A DNA stretch of 64,000 nucleotides from Thermotoga sp. SG1 (GCF_002865985.1 NZ_LNDD01000003.1:186001-250000); one strand, 5' to 3'; numbered from the stretch's first letter, positions 25,142 to 35,352 are shown. Notes: a model not told the origin generated them from the letters alone. Program-made: numbers and translations.

Positions 25142-26855
25142 AATACATCCTCCAAGCTGCAAGCAACGTCAAAACTTGGGTTTTTTCTATTGCGTTTCCC
25201 TTTTCAAACAACTCGACGCACATGGTTTTCACTTTATCATTCTTGATCAAATGAACGTTTTGTTCGTAATACTTTTCCATGAAACTTTTCAATTCATTGT
25301 TTGTCCTGTACCAATAGTCAAATGGGTTCATATGCCACTTACTGTTCATGGCTCCACCTTTGAAAATCTTGAGGAATATTTTCCTTGGCAAGGTTTTTAT
25401 AGGTAGCTTTCTTCCTAAGATTTTGATGCTAACATCCGTTATTCGTGCTTGTATTTTTTCCCAAACATATTTTGCGGCTTCGGGATACTTTTTCAGTATC
25501 CATTTCTTGTAAATTCTATGATCGTACCTATATTTGAGTGGTATTCGTAAACAGTAAGAGAAAAAGTCCGGATCCAAGAAAGGCGAGACCACCTCTGTAT
25601 ATTGTTGAACCGGTAAGTTGCCAGTTAACATACCATTAAATGCACGACCATAGAACAAGAAAACTTCTACATTTGGATAGTTTTTTTTCAAAAACCTTTG
25701 CTCATCTTTTCGAATTAATCTCTTAGAATATGCACCTGCACCTGGGAAGTATTGTTCATTGGGGTTTTCAGAAGTGTAATAGGTTCCCAAAATAACATCT
25801 CCAATTTGCCCTGTATGATACAATCCATACTTCTCAAAATTGATCTTGCTTACCGCATGATTCACATGGGCTGCTCCAGAATAAAGCACGTTTCCATAGT
25901 TTATCCTAACCATATCTTCTACGGTATCTATAAGATACAGTCCATTGTCCAGAGAGAAAAACACCCAATTGTGCTTTAAATCAGAAGTTATTGCCTTTGC
26001 AACTTTTTCGTCTATATAGTTGCTCTGGGAAAAAGTTACGTTTAACTGGTCGGTGTAACCAAGCGTGTGCGCCACCCAAACTGTCATCCTTGAATCGAGC
26101 CCTCCGCTGAGTGAGGATATGTGTTTGTATCCGTACTCTCTGTCCTTTTCAAACTCTAGTTTAACTGCTTTTCTGAACAACTTGTCTATATTCTCTATTA
26201 TCTCTTCCTCTGTTTGTGTATAATCTGGTGTGTTATCCACTTCGAAATACCGGACAATAGAGAAATTACCATTTTCTATCTTCATATAACATCCTGCGGG
26301 TAGTTTTCTTATTTGCTTGATAATTGTATAATCCTCAAGCATATACCCATACGTTAAAAGGAAATATGCTCCCACTTCGTTGATAGTATATTCAATCCCG
26401 CAGTTTCTCATGTACTCAACTATCCATGGCATTTCTGAAGCAAACACGATCCTATCTTCAAGTTTCAAATAAAAAATTTGCTTGTCCCCAAAGTGGTTTG
26501 TATATACAATCCACTTATTGGCTTTTTTGTCGCAAAACAATCCTGAGAAACTACCCTTGAACTCGGCAAAAAAACTTTCGCCATTCTCTTTGTACATTCG
26601 CACTATTGCATCCTTCAAATTAGATACTCTGTACTTCTCTATAAGTTGCAGAGAATTCAGTATGACCCCTTCGGTTAAAACGATATACCTATCATCTTCA
26701 TGGAAAACCTTATCATTTTCAAATTTTCTGATTGTTCTTCGTTCAATATAGTAATTTTGCCCTTCAATAATTTCTGTAATTAACTTCTCATCATTTGCTT
26801 TACCAAAACACTTGTTCAACTGATTCTTGCCAATCTCTCCTAAAAAACCTGGCAT
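25119..26855 (-). CDS. Asparagine synthase-like protein without the glutaminase Cys
   Basis: 578 residues with the two-domain AsnB layout. The N-terminal Ntn-hydrolase-like domain begins MPGFLGEIG, where active family members have MCGF, so the Cys nucleophile is replaced by Pro and ammonia release from glutamine is unlikely. The synthetase domain has the PP-loop SSLSGGLDSRMTVWVAH near residue 255 and probably adenylates a carboxylate. A strong AGGAGGAG site precedes ATG 26855. In a polysaccharide operon it may amidate a uronic acid; this is inference. Confidence 0.8.
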   Translation of the reverse strand: MPGFLGEIGKNQLNKCFGKANDEKLITEIIEGQNYYIERRTIRKFENDKVFHEDDRYIVLTEGVILNSLQLIEKYRVSNLKDAIVRMYKENGESFFAEFKGSFSGLFCDKKANKWIVYTNHFGDKQIFYLKLEDRIVFASEMPWIVEYMRNCGIEYTINEVGAYFLLTYGYMLEDYTIIKQIRKLPAGCYMKIENGNFSIVRYFEVDNTPDYTQTEEEIIENIDKLFRKAVKLEFEKDREYGYKHISSLSGGLDSRMTVWVAHTLGYTDQLNVTFSQSNYIDEKVAKAITSDLKHNWVFFSLDNGLYLIDTVEDMVRINYGNVLYSGAAHVNHAVSKINFEKYGLYHTGQIGDVILGTYYTSENPNEQYFPGAGAYSKRLIRKDEQRFLKKNYPNVEVFLFYGRAFNGMLTGNLPVQQYTEVVSPFLDPDFFSYCLRIPLKYRYDHRIYKKWILKKYPEAAKYVWEKIQARITDVSIKILGRKLPIKTLPRKIFLKIFKGGAMNSKWHMNPFDYWYRTNNELKSFMEKYYEQNVHLIKNDKVKTMCVELFEKGNAIEKTQVLTLLAAWRMYFENEKLA

Positions 26856-26940
26856 AATTTTATCTCCTCCTACTAATGATTCACAAATTTTCCATGCTGG
26901 ACATAGGAACAAACAAAACCTTCTCTTCGATTGAACCTTG

Positions 26941-28134
26941 CTATCCCATCTGATGGTAGATTTCTATCTCCCTTTTCACAATCTCTTCCCACGTAAATCC
27001 TTTTGCTCTTTCTATCAATTTGTTTCTATCGTATCCTTTTTTCAAAACATCAACCACTCTTTTTGCGAATCTCTCTTCGAAGTTTTCGCCTTCTTTTACA
27101 ACGTATTCATCAAAACCTATTGCTTCTGGGATTCCTCCACTGCTACTTCCAATCACGCACGCTCCACAGGCCTGGGCTTCAATGCAAACAGCCCCAAATC
27201 CCTCATTCCTGCTTGGAAGAACCATCACATCCATTGCGTTCATATACTTTGCAACCTCTGTCTGTGGCACTCTTCCGGCAAAAACAACATCGAGTCCTTT
27301 CATCTCTTTCAGTATTTTATCTCTCAGTGTTCCATCTCCAACGATTATGAATCTTGTGTTTGGGGGTTCTTTTGCTATCTTTCCAAATATCTCAGGAAGT
27401 TTATCTGCTCTTTTTATGGGGATAAGGTTTCCAACAAAGCCCACGTAGTAGGTGTTTTCTTTGTATATTCCAAGTTCTTTTCTCACGGTGTCTTTATCCA
27501 TTGGTTTGAACACATCTGGATCGTATCCGTTTGGTATCACAACAGCGTTCTGTCCAGAGTAACCGAACGATTTTGCCTTCTCAAGAAGTGCTTTGCTTAC
27601 AAAGATGCATTTTGAGGCGTTTTCAAGAGTTTCTAGGTAAATATCTCTCACATCGTGTCTTTTCATGTTTAAATTTATATCACTCCCATGGAGTGTCACA
27701 ATGTAAGGAATCTTCCAGATCTCAGAAAGCTTCTTTGCAACAACACCAGCCGGTGCAGGAAGATACATCCCGTGTGCATGGATGATATTGTGTTTTGGAA
27801 ACTCCCGAGAAATCTGTTCAGCGAACTGGTCTGTGAAGTTTTCGAGTACTTTTTTCACTGTCGAGAATTTCTGAAGCGCTACATCAAAAAGCCCTCTTTC
27901 CACAAAAACAGGTTTGAAAGACACCCCTTCCAGTTCTTCAAGGGGTACTTCAAAAGGTTTGTGTAGAAGGCGTCTTAGAAGACTTAGAAGTCTTCCCTTA
28001 TCTTTGAACGCCAGTGAAACGACTGTGAAGTCAACACCGAGTTTTTGGTACTCTTTCAGCCTTTTGATTATGAAGATACCTGAGTTTGGGTTTTCTTTTG
28101 TTGGGAAAAGGTTGGTGAGGATAAAAGACCGCAT
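26941..28134 (-). CDS. Glycosyltransferase family 4
   Basis: About 397 residues, GT-B fold. MRSFILTNLFPTKENPNSGIFI starts the acceptor domain; HAHGMYLPAPAGVVAKKL and VTLHGSDIN follow. The donor domain has VGNLIPIKRADKLPEIF and the retaining GT4 motif SRNEGFGAVCIEAQACGACVIGSSSGGIPEAI (ExxxxxGxxxE type). GGAGG lies about 16 bases before the ATG at 28134, so a TTG in between is possible. Builds the surface polysaccharide; donor sugar unknown. Confidence 0.88.
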   Translation of the reverse strand: MRSFILTNLFPTKENPNSGIFIIKRLKEYQKLGVDFTVVSLAFKDKGRLLSLLRRLLHKPFEVPLEELEGVSFKPVFVERGLFDVALQKFSTVKKVLENFTDQFAEQISREFPKHNIIHAHGMYLPAPAGVVAKKLSEIWKIPYIVTLHGSDINLNMKRHDVRDIYLETLENASKCIFVSKALLEKAKSFGYSGQNAVVIPNGYDPDVFKPMDKDTVRKELGIYKENTYYVGFVGNLIPIKRADKLPEIFGKIAKEPPNTRFIIVGDGTLRDKILKEMKGLDVVFAGRVPQTEVAKYMNAMDVMVLPSRNEGFGAVCIEAQACGACVIGSSSGGIPEAIGFDEYVVKEGENFEERFAKRVVDVLKKGYDRNKLIERAKGFTWEEIVKREIEIYHQMG

Positions 28135-28164
28135 TTTTAAGAACAAAACACCTCCTAATAGCAA

Positions 28165-29220
28165 CTATGACTGTAAAATTATCTCTGTGATTTTTTCACA
28201 AGCATCCCCATTTCCATACAAATTTTTGGGGTAGTTGGTCTTATCATCTTTCATCACAACATCAAAGAGATTTTCTTCATCTGCCAGTCTGTTCCAGCCC
28301 GCTTCGACCAGTTCTCTCCAGCCCGTGTCCAGCATCACCACAACCGCCTGCTTTCTGGCAAAGTACGCTTCTTTCTGAAGACCACCGCTGTCTGTTACCA
28401 CCTTCCAGCATCTCTTCACAAGGCCCATCAGGTTCAGATAGTCCACAGGATCTATCACTTCGAGCCCTTCAAGAAGTCTCTCAAGTCCAAATTCTCTCAC
28501 CCTTCTTTTCGTTCTGGGATGAATCGGAAAGACGACTCTTTTTTCTCTGGAGACTTTTTTCAGATGAGAGAGGATCTTTTCCAGTTTCACGGGGTCGTCC
28601 ACGTTGAAATCCCTGTGGAGTGTGACAAGAAGGTAGTCGTTTTCTTTCAAGTTCAACTCTTCAAAAACATCGTATCTGAACCTGTCTTCCATTTCAAGGA
28701 AAAGGTCGTACATCACATCACCCACGAAATAAACTTCCTCTGTAATTCCTTCTTTTCTCAGGTTTTCCACGGCAAGTTCACTTGGACAGAAAAGAATCTG
28801 AGAGACATGGTCTGTGACGACTCTGTTTATCTCTTCTGGCATGTCCTTTGGTTTCTGCCTGATTCCTGCTTCAACGTGGGCAACGGGTATCTTCAGTTTT
28901 GCAGCAACGAGAGCCCCGGCAAGTGTTGTGTTCGTGTCACCGTAGACGAGAACAAGATCCGGTTTTTCCTTCAAAAGGACCTTCTCGAACTCTATCATGA
29001 TCTTTCCGGTCATCTCAGCGTGTGTTCCAGATCCTACGTTGAGGTTGTAGTCTGGTTTTCTGATCTGTAAAACCTCAAAGAACACGTCCGACATGTTGTA
29101 GTCGTAGTGCTGTCCGGAGTGAACGAGTACTTCTTTGATCTCCTTTTCTTTGAACCTTCTGTGAAGCACCGCTTCTTTTATGATCTGAGGTCTTGCTCCA
29201 ACTAGCGAGAGTACTTTCAT
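28165..29220 (-). CDS. wecB: UDP-N-acetylglucosamine 2-epimerase
   Basis: Interconverts UDP-GlcNAc and UDP-ManNAc, supplying ManNAc-type sugars to the polysaccharide. The 351 residues show VLSLVGARPQIIKEAVLHRRF at the N-terminus, HSGQHYDYNMSDVFFE, YGDTNTTLAGALVAAK, HVEAGIR and the C-terminal SGGLQKEAYFARK, all signatures of the non-hydrolysing epimerase. GAGGTGACCAA precedes the ATG. Confidence 0.93.
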   Translation of the reverse strand: MKVLSLVGARPQIIKEAVLHRRFKEKEIKEVLVHSGQHYDYNMSDVFFEVLQIRKPDYNLNVGSGTHAEMTGKIMIEFEKVLLKEKPDLVLVYGDTNTTLAGALVAAKLKIPVAHVEAGIRQKPKDMPEEINRVVTDHVSQILFCPSELAVENLRKEGITEEVYFVGDVMYDLFLEMEDRFRYDVFEELNLKENDYLLVTLHRDFNVDDPVKLEKILSHLKKVSREKRVVFPIHPRTKRRVREFGLERLLEGLEVIDPVDYLNLMGLVKRCWKVVTDSGGLQKEAYFARKQAVVVMLDTGWRELVEAGWNRLADEENLFDVVMKDDKTNYPKNLYGNGDACEKITEIILQS

Positions 29221-29224
29221 TTGG

Positions 29225-29305
29225 TCACCTCATTTCCATGATCTTTTCAACAAGTGGTTTCATTTTGATTTTCCAGCTCAGGTGTTCTTCAGCGTATTTT
29301 CTCAT
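29225..29305 (-). pseudogene. 3' stub of a lost glycosyltransferase
   Basis: The frame MRKYAEEHLSWKIKMKPLV-EKIMEMR-stop looks like the last 26 residues of a GT4 enzyme, whose tails often read ...LSWxxKxxxL. It is fused abruptly to the 3' end of the next gene upstream at about 29305. It marks the left edge of an insertion or exchange. Confidence 0.5.
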
Positions 29306-30597
29306 ATGTTTTTAACCACTTCTACAATAGCTTCTTCAAGTCTAACAGCAAGGTTTTGATACAAATATTTCTTAATTACTTTCCTACGGGCTGACATATT
29401 TATCTTTAAATCTTCTTTTTGCGAAAGTTCGATCAAATATTTTGCCATTTCAGATATTTGTGATTTGTGGAAAACCTTTGATACACCATCGCTTTCGATC
29501 TCATCTCTCATTTCCCAATCATGCGGTGCTAGTACAATTATTGGTTTTCCTGAAGCAAGGTATTCATAAACTTTTCCAGTTCTTATGGATCTACCGATTT
29601 TTTCATCATCCCCCGTATATGCAATCAACAACAAGATATCTGATTCTCTTTGTAGCTTTATAGCTTGATCTCTTTCAACAAGGCCATAATCTTTGAGAAT
29701 ATTCATTATTCCTCTTTTATAAAATTCTTTTTTTACTCTGGTGCTGTGAAACCCAGCATAATTAAATATAAATTTAGTGTTTGGAGAAGTCAATTTTGCT
29801 TCTTTCAAAGCTTCTGTGAAGTAGGAAATTTCAATAGTTTCTGGGTGTAAACTACCAGTATAAGAGATTGTTAATGAATTTTTTGTCTTTTTTATAGAGA
29901 ATTCATCAGAATACAAATTACTCAAATCACCATCATATCCGTTTGGTAAAAACAAAACCTTTTTTTGAGTTAATCTTTCGTAATCTTGTTTCATCTGATG
30001 AGTGACAACTGTTACAACATCAGCAGGTTTTAGAATTTCCTTTGTTGTTGATTTAAAAATTCCAAGCCTTGAAATCATTGATTCATGAATATTGAATGAT
30101 GGATCTCTAAAATCAGCTATCCAGATTAGATTTTTATGTTTTTGCTTGAACCAGTTGCCAAGCCTTATTGAAAACCACGGATCGTAAGTTGTTATGAGTA
30201 TGTTTATTTCATTAGTTGAGAGATGTTTTGAAATTTCATTTTTGTAAGATCTATAATCATGATAAAGCATTCCTCCAGAAGATATAGGAAAAAATCTTTC
30301 CAATAAAACCCTTGCTTCTGCTTTTATTCTATGTTGAATTGAGTTTTCCAGGAATTCACCTGTATTTGTCTTCATGTCTAAAAAGGGATTTCTTCGATAG
30401 TATTTCAAAGGAATTTCGACTAATTTTGCTTTGCCTATGTCGAAAGATCTTTCCCTAATAGGTTCTTTAAAAGAACTTGTGATCAATGTCACTTTATGAT
30501 TTAAAGAAAGATATTTTGACAGTTTTTCCCATCTAATGGATGCTATATTAGACCACCTTGGTGAATAAGGACAAACAACGATAATATTGAAACTCAT
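29302..30597 (-). CDS. Glycosyltransferase family 4
   Basis: 431 residues, GT-B fold. IIVVCPYSPRWSNIASIRWEKLSKYL starts the N-terminal domain. IADFRDPSFN and VVTHQMKQDYERL mark the middle. The C-terminal domain has YTGSLHPETIE and RSIRTGKVYEYLASGKPIIVLAP. A clear AGGAGGTGTTGTT site precedes the ATG. The gene is much richer in A+T than wecB next to it, suggesting recent transfer. Confidence 0.85.
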   Translation of the reverse strand: MSFNIIVVCPYSPRWSNIASIRWEKLSKYLSLNHKVTLITSSFKEPIRERSFDIGKAKLVEIPLKYYRRNPFLDMKTNTGEFLENSIQHRIKAEARVLLERFFPISSGGMLYHDYRSYKNEISKHLSTNEINILITTYDPWFSIRLGNWFKQKHKNLIWIADFRDPSFNIHESMISRLGIFKSTTKEILKPADVVTVVTHQMKQDYERLTQKKVLFLPNGYDGDLSNLYSDEFSIKKTKNSLTISYTGSLHPETIEISYFTEALKEAKLTSPNTKFIFNYAGFHSTRVKKEFYKRGIMNILKDYGLVERDQAIKLQRESDILLLIAYTGDDEKIGRSIRTGKVYEYLASGKPIIVLAPHDWEMRDEIESDGVSKVFHKSQISEMAKYLIELSQKEDLKINMSARRKVIKKYLYQNLAVRLEEAIVEVVKNI

Positions 30598-30850
30598 AAC
30601 AACACCTCCTAATATTTTTCACTATTAGGGTTTTCTCTTATCTGTTCAGTATTCAGATTGAATTATCTAGATTTAAATGGTCACTTCAAAATTTATGGAT
30701 TCAATTTCCATACAAAGGCGATAATCATCAACTTGCTGTGAAAATTATTTCACACAAGTCCCAATCTTTTTTTCACCATATTTATGGAGATGACTTATTT
30801 AAATATTAATCTTCTCAAAAACATATAAATACGTTTTGAAACAAAAGGTT

Positions 30851-31818
30851 TTAAGAAAAATTATGAGCTTTCTGAGGGTGTTTATCAATGTCTTTTCTTA
30901 TTTCCAAAACATTCTTTAAGATCTCATCTAAATCCACTGACAAGGAGATTATTTTCCCGGTTTCTTCTGGCCTTACAAACTCCAAAAAACTACCTATGTC
31001 ATTGGCTATAACAGGTGTTCCAAACATGTAAGCTTTTGGTAAAACACCGCTTTGAGTTGACCTTCTATAGACATTCCAAATGCAAAAACTTTCTTTATAG
31101 GCTCGGTTTATTTCAGAATTTGGAAGAGGTCTTCCATGGGCAATTCTTAGAACCTGTTTCTTCACCATTTCCTGTAAAAGTTTGTCTTTTTTAATAGTCT
31201 GCTTAGATCGGTGCAAGTCGCTATTTGGAATTTCACATCTACTCCCTGTTTGTAGATATACTTTATCAATTTAATGTAAATATCAAAAGCATGCCCCTTC
31301 ACAGCATGTCCTATGTAGGAGAAATATTGTTTCTTTGTGATATCTATTCCTTCATCCAGTTCATCATCGAACAACAGTGGAACCATAATGACATTTTCAT
31401 TGTATTTGATATCTTTTCTTTATTCTTGTATAGGTTCAATGCATAATTCGAAGGTACAATTACAAGATCTGATTGCTTGAGCAATCTTGACGAGAAAAAG
31501 TGCGCGGCTGTTGATTTCAATGCTTGTTTTATACCTTCCCTTAGATACTGTCTAAAACTTTCCTATGGTTCGTGATAAAGGTAAATAATTTTTGAACCTT
31601 TGCTTTTTAAAACCTGTGCGCATTTATGATTGATTGTGGAGACGTTAATAAACAAGATAGCTTCCGGGTTCCCAGTAGGTATCTTTTGTTATTGTTTTGT
31701 ATTCTTTATGCAGCCAGAGAACCACGTCATATCCGATCTCGTGGAATAATTTGGCATAGGCAACAATATGGGATAAATGTCCTGGCGAAAATTTAAGAGA
31801 AGTTACTACTGCTTTCAA
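30851..31818 (-). pseudogene. Broken glycosyltransferase gene
   Basis: The gene starts at TTG 31816-31818, with an AAAGGGGG site, and reads LKAVVTSLKFSPGHLSHIV then AKLFHEIGYDVVLWLHKEYK. The middle reads SDLVIVPSNYALNLYKNK. Next come MVPLLFDDELDEGIDITKK with YFSYIGHAVKGHAFD, and finally LPKAYMFGTPVIANDIGSFLEFV to 30851. At least three frame breaks separate these parts. Order and motifs fit a GT4 enzyme. Confidence 0.7.
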
Positions 31819-31844
31819 TTTGATTTATCCCCCTTTTTCATATG

Positions 31845-33020
31845 TCATAGGAATATCATCGCTATCAATAACCACAGATGTCTCCAATGCAAACTGTCGA
31901 TAAATAAGGAGTTTACAAATTGACCCAAAAGAATGGGTATGAAAATTTTCCTGTAATAAGATTTTCTAACCGCATATACAACAAGACTGATAAATACCAC
32001 AAAAGTTATTAAACCAAATATTCCTCTCTCTCCTATATACCTGGCAAATAGAGAATGCGTTGCCATTTTTGCGAATTCCTCATAATTTCCTGGTCCAATT
32101 CCAAAAAACAAACTATAGACACTATAATTCATGATGTCTATGAATTCTTTTTGAGCTGAGAAACGCTCTGCATCGTAGGATTGTAATCCTAATCTACCGG
32201 TGAAGAAATCATATAGATTTATATCAAGTACATTTATATTTTTGGAAATCTCCAGAAAAATCGCAAAAAAGAGCCCGATGATAATAAAGAAGATTGCTAT
32301 TTTTCTTCTTGCTTTGCGATATGGTATTAACATGAGCATTAAAGCGACTATTGATATAAAAAGGTTCAACCATGCGGCTCTTGAAAATGTAAGAAACACT
32401 CCTCCACTAAAGAAAGTAAATAGGATAAGATCCCAAATACTCTTTCTTTGTTTCGAGAAAAAGAGAAAGAGATAGTAGATTGCTACTGGCACCAAAAAAG
32501 GTCCTAAAACATTAGGATCTTTGAAGAATCCCTTCAACCTAATGCCGAAACGTATTATTTCTATTCCAAAAAAACTTAACTTGCCAGTACCATACGCAAA
32601 AAGGCCTGCAAAAATGTTAATGGCACCAGCAAAAGCCCACGCTTTCATTAGGGAATCGAACAGATAATTTTTGTTTATAATGTTTTTGACTCGATAGCCA
32701 AGCGATGCCAGAACAAAGAAGAAGAGGAATAAGTAAATATCTATTATAAAAAATCTAGGATTGAAAAACCCTTGTATTAAACCAAAATACGTTGAAACAA
32801 GCATAGGTATGAACAAAAGAAAGAACATTGATACTGTTCTCCACGTAGTTGAAAATCCAATCAACAATATTGGAGCAAATAAAGCAAATACGATCTCTGC
32901 AGGACTTGGTTCTATGAATACAAACCCGCTTAAAAATGTGTAGAGTATAATAAACATGAAATAAACTTTTGCGGAAAACATGTCGAATGTGTTGACTTTC
33001 CTAATTGATAAGCTTTTCAT
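31845..33020 (-). CDS. Wzy/O-antigen-ligase-like polymerase
   Basis: 391 residues, hydrophobic throughout with about 10-12 membrane segments. The motif GFFKDPNVLGPFLVP and the later LTFSRAAWLNLF plus the periplasmic region FSAQKEFIDIM...FGIGPGNYEEFA are typical of the O-antigen ligase / Wzy family, which joins lipid-linked repeat units in the periplasm. The start ATG at 33020 overlaps the upstream stop. A+T-rich like its neighbours to the left. Confidence 0.82.
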   Translation of the reverse strand: MKSLSIRKVNTFDMFSAKVYFMFIILYTFLSGFVFIEPSPAEIVFALFAPILLIGFSTTWRTVSMFFLLFIPMLVSTYFGLIQGFFNPRFFIIDIYLFLFFFVLASLGYRVKNIINKNYLFDSLMKAWAFAGAINIFAGLFAYGTGKLSFFGIEIIRFGIRLKGFFKDPNVLGPFLVPVAIYYLFLFFSKQRKSIWDLILFTFFSGGVFLTFSRAAWLNLFISIVALMLMLIPYRKARRKIAIFFIIIGLFFAIFLEISKNINVLDINLYDFFTGRLGLQSYDAERFSAQKEFIDIMNYSVYSLFFGIGPGNYEEFAKMATHSLFARYIGERGIFGLITFVVFISLVVYAVRKSYYRKIFIPILLGQFVNSLFIDSLHWRHLWLLIAMIFL

Positions 33021-34147
33021 CAATCGATCACTTCCCTATAGGTAGATGCATAGTTTTTTATGAATCTGTCGTATAATTCTTCATAACTGTGATTTGTGAC
33101 ACCTTTTCTATCCAGTTCATCAAGTATCTTGAAGAGATTCAACACAATCTCTTCTTCTTTCGAATAAATCTCGTCCGTCAATTCACTCACACATCCTACA
33201 TCCGTACTCACAACAGGAACACCTTGGTTCAATGCCTCAAGTACCACAAGTGGCATTCCTTCAGAATCGGAAGTGAGCAAAAACACATCAAAATCAGCCA
33301 TGAGCTCTACTGCGTCTTTTCTAAAGGGAAGAAAGTACACCTTCTTTGCCACATTTGGATGTTCATCGAGCCATTCCTGCACAAGTTTTCCGTAAATATC
33401 ATCCACTACACTTCCTCCGATCCATACAAAGACAACATCATCTTTTTCTTTAAGAACCAATCTTGCCACTTCGAGAAATCTGAGAGGATTTTTTGGTGGA
33501 TCGAGTCTTGCCACGTTTCCTATTATTTTTATGTTTTCTGGTATGCTAAGTTCTTTTCTCAGTTTTCCCTTAGGCGCAGGTGGCTGAGGAATTAAAGCAT
33601 TTGGGATGATAACGTACTGTGAATCTTTTCCTATCTTCCACTCTTTGGCCTTCAGAAGGTCTCTGTGACATAACAAAACTATCTTATCGCAGAATTTCGC
33701 TGCGAACCTTTCAGCGAGGATAAGGAACTTTCTTTTTAGGCCTCTGTACTGTTCCACTCCCCACCATCCGTGAACTGTGTAAATTACATTTTTTACTCCT
33801 GATGTTTTTGCTGCCATTCTTCCAAGAAATCCAGCCTTTGAAGAATGACAGTGAACCACATCGTACTTTCCAGATTTTATAATTTTTCTGATCTGTAGAT
33901 AAGCTTTCAAATCTTTCAGAGGAGAGATTTCTCTCACCAGATCAGGAATAACATGTACTTTTATGTTCAGCTTCTTCAGCTCTTCTATCAACTGGCCATT
34001 TTCCGGACCACACGCAACTTCAACTTCAAACTGATCTGGGTAGTACTTTTTCAAACCGTAGACTATGGAGTAGAGTACTTTTTGGCCGCCTGCCCAGTCT
34101 GATCGTGTGATCAACTGCAAGATCTTTATTTTGCCCCTCTTCTCCAT
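33020..34147 (-). CDS. Glycosyltransferase family 4
   Basis: 375 residues. The N-terminus ILQLITRSDWAGGQKVLYSI and VVHCHSSKAGFLGRMAAK are typical of GT4 enzymes acting on lipid-linked sugars. The donor domain has GNVARLDPPKNPLRFLEVA and LLTSDSEGMPLVVLEALNQGVPVVSTDVG. GGAGG lies 7 bases before the ATG. It overlaps the sugar transferase gene by 22 bases, so it likely adds the second sugar to the lipid carrier. Confidence 0.9.
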   Translation of the reverse strand: MEKRGKIKILQLITRSDWAGGQKVLYSIVYGLKKYYPDQFEVEVACGPENGQLIEELKKLNIKVHVIPDLVREISPLKDLKAYLQIRKIIKSGKYDVVHCHSSKAGFLGRMAAKTSGVKNVIYTVHGWWGVEQYRGLKRKFLILAERFAAKFCDKIVLLCHRDLLKAKEWKIGKDSQYVIIPNALIPQPPAPKGKLRKELSIPENIKIIGNVARLDPPKNPLRFLEVARLVLKEKDDVVFVWIGGSVVDDIYGKLVQEWLDEHPNVAKKVYFLPFRKDAVELMADFDVFLLTSDSEGMPLVVLEALNQGVPVVSTDVGCVSELTDEIYSKEEEIVLNLFKILDELDRKGVTNHSYEELYDRFIKNYASTYREVID

Positions 34148-35352
34148 AACACAGCCTCCACTGTTTGAAGAATGATCCTGAGGTCTAGAAAGATGTTTCT
34201 GTTTTTCACGTACCAGAGGTCGTAACTGAGTTTCTTTTTCACTTCTTCCAGATTGGATGAATACTTGTACATGAGTTGAGCCCAGCCGGTGATACCAGGT
34301 TTTACTTTGTGCCTCAGGTGGTAGAAGGGAATTTGCTTTTCGAAGATCCTGACAAATTCTTCCTGTTCAGGCCTTGGTCCAACAACACTCATGTCTCCTC
34401 TAAGAACGTTTATGAACTGAAGGACTTCATCGAATCTGAGCGGTCTGATGAATCTTCCCACTTTCAGTATTCTGTCTTTTTCCTGATCCACAAATTTCGG
34501 TGAGTCCTTTGGTACGTTCCTCATGCTGCGAAACTTCATCATCGTGAAGACTTTTCCATCTTTCCCCACTCTCTTTTGTCTGAAGGCCACAGGCAATCCA
34601 TCTTCCAGATATATAATTATAGCAACCACAAGCATGATGGGTGAGAACACAGCGAGTGCCACAAGGGAAACGACGATGTCTAGAATTCTCTTTGACGGTG
34701 AGTCATCGCTTACGTTGTCAAAGGCAACTTCGTAGTACTCTCTGAACTTTTCCAGGACTTTCAGAGGGATTCTTTTGAGTGTTCTTTCCACAAGGTTTGG
34801 AAGGTACTCAACACGGTTGATGTTCACCTTTTTCAGAACATCTTCGAACTCTGGATCTGCTAGAAGGACTCCATCGTAATGGGTAACTTTTCTTTTCAGG
34901 GTTTCAACGGTTGGGTTTATGTACTCTGCAAAGCGGTACTTTCCCATCGTTTTTTCTTCTATCTCTTTCAAAATGGGCTCTATTTCTTCCTTTTTTCCCA
35001 CAACAAGGAACGTTTTCGTGGGCTGGTTTTTGATGAGGAGTTTTCCAAAAAGGGTGTTTATAGGAGGGATCAAAACGACGGAGATCAAAAAGTTGTAGAA
35101 GAAGTTGTATCGAGTGATGTCTTTTTCGAAGAGGGGATAGAAGAAAAGAACCAGTATAAAAGAAAAAATGGTGCCAACAGTTGTTCTTATGAGTTGTTCG
35201 TTGTAGTTTTGAACATTTTCAAGGTCGTAGAGCCTGAAGGCAAAGAAAGAAAGGGTCATACAAAGCGAAAGGAGGATTCCCACGTACCAGTTAAAAAAAG
35301 GGAGGTTGAGTGCAAAAAGCACTACAAGATCGAAGACGATCAGTTGATACAA
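34126..35352 (-). CDS. Polyprenyl-phosphate sugar-1-phosphate transferase (initiating transferase)
   Basis: Starts repeat-unit synthesis by moving a sugar phosphate to undecaprenyl phosphate. The N-terminal half has four to five membrane segments and a CoA-binding-like region. The C-terminal catalytic domain (about 220-408) shows PIMLVVAIIIYLEDGLPVAF, RQKRVGKDGKVFTMMKFRSM and VGPRPEQEEFV, the WbaP/PglC core motifs, and PGITGWAQL. TTG at 35352 is 9 bases from a GGGGGG site; an earlier TTG at 35376 is less likely. Confidence 0.92.
   Translation of the reverse strand: MYQLIVFDLVVLFALNLPFFNWYVGILLSLCMTLSFFAFRLYDLENVQNYNEQLIRTTVGTIFSFILVLFFYPLFEKDITRYNFFYNFLISVVLIPPINTLFGKLLIKNQPTKTFLVVGKKEEIEPILKEIEEKTMGKYRFAEYINPTVETLKRKVTHYDGVLLADPEFEDVLKKVNINRVEYLPNLVERTLKRIPLKVLEKFREYYEVAFDNVSDDSPSKRILDIVVSLVALAVFSPIMLVVAIIIYLEDGLPVAFRQKRVGKDGKVFTMMKFRSMRNVPKDSPKFVDQEKDRILKVGRFIRPLRFDEVLQFINVLRGDMSVVGPRPEQEEFVRIFEKQIPFYHLRHKVKPGITGWAQLMYKYSSNLEEVKKKLSYDLWYVKNRNIFLDLRIILQTVEAVLWRRGAK

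Noticed and set aside
30598-30850. Possible gene in the AT-rich spacer before the glycosyltransferase
   Set aside because: Only short frames with stops; nothing resembles a protein or RNA.
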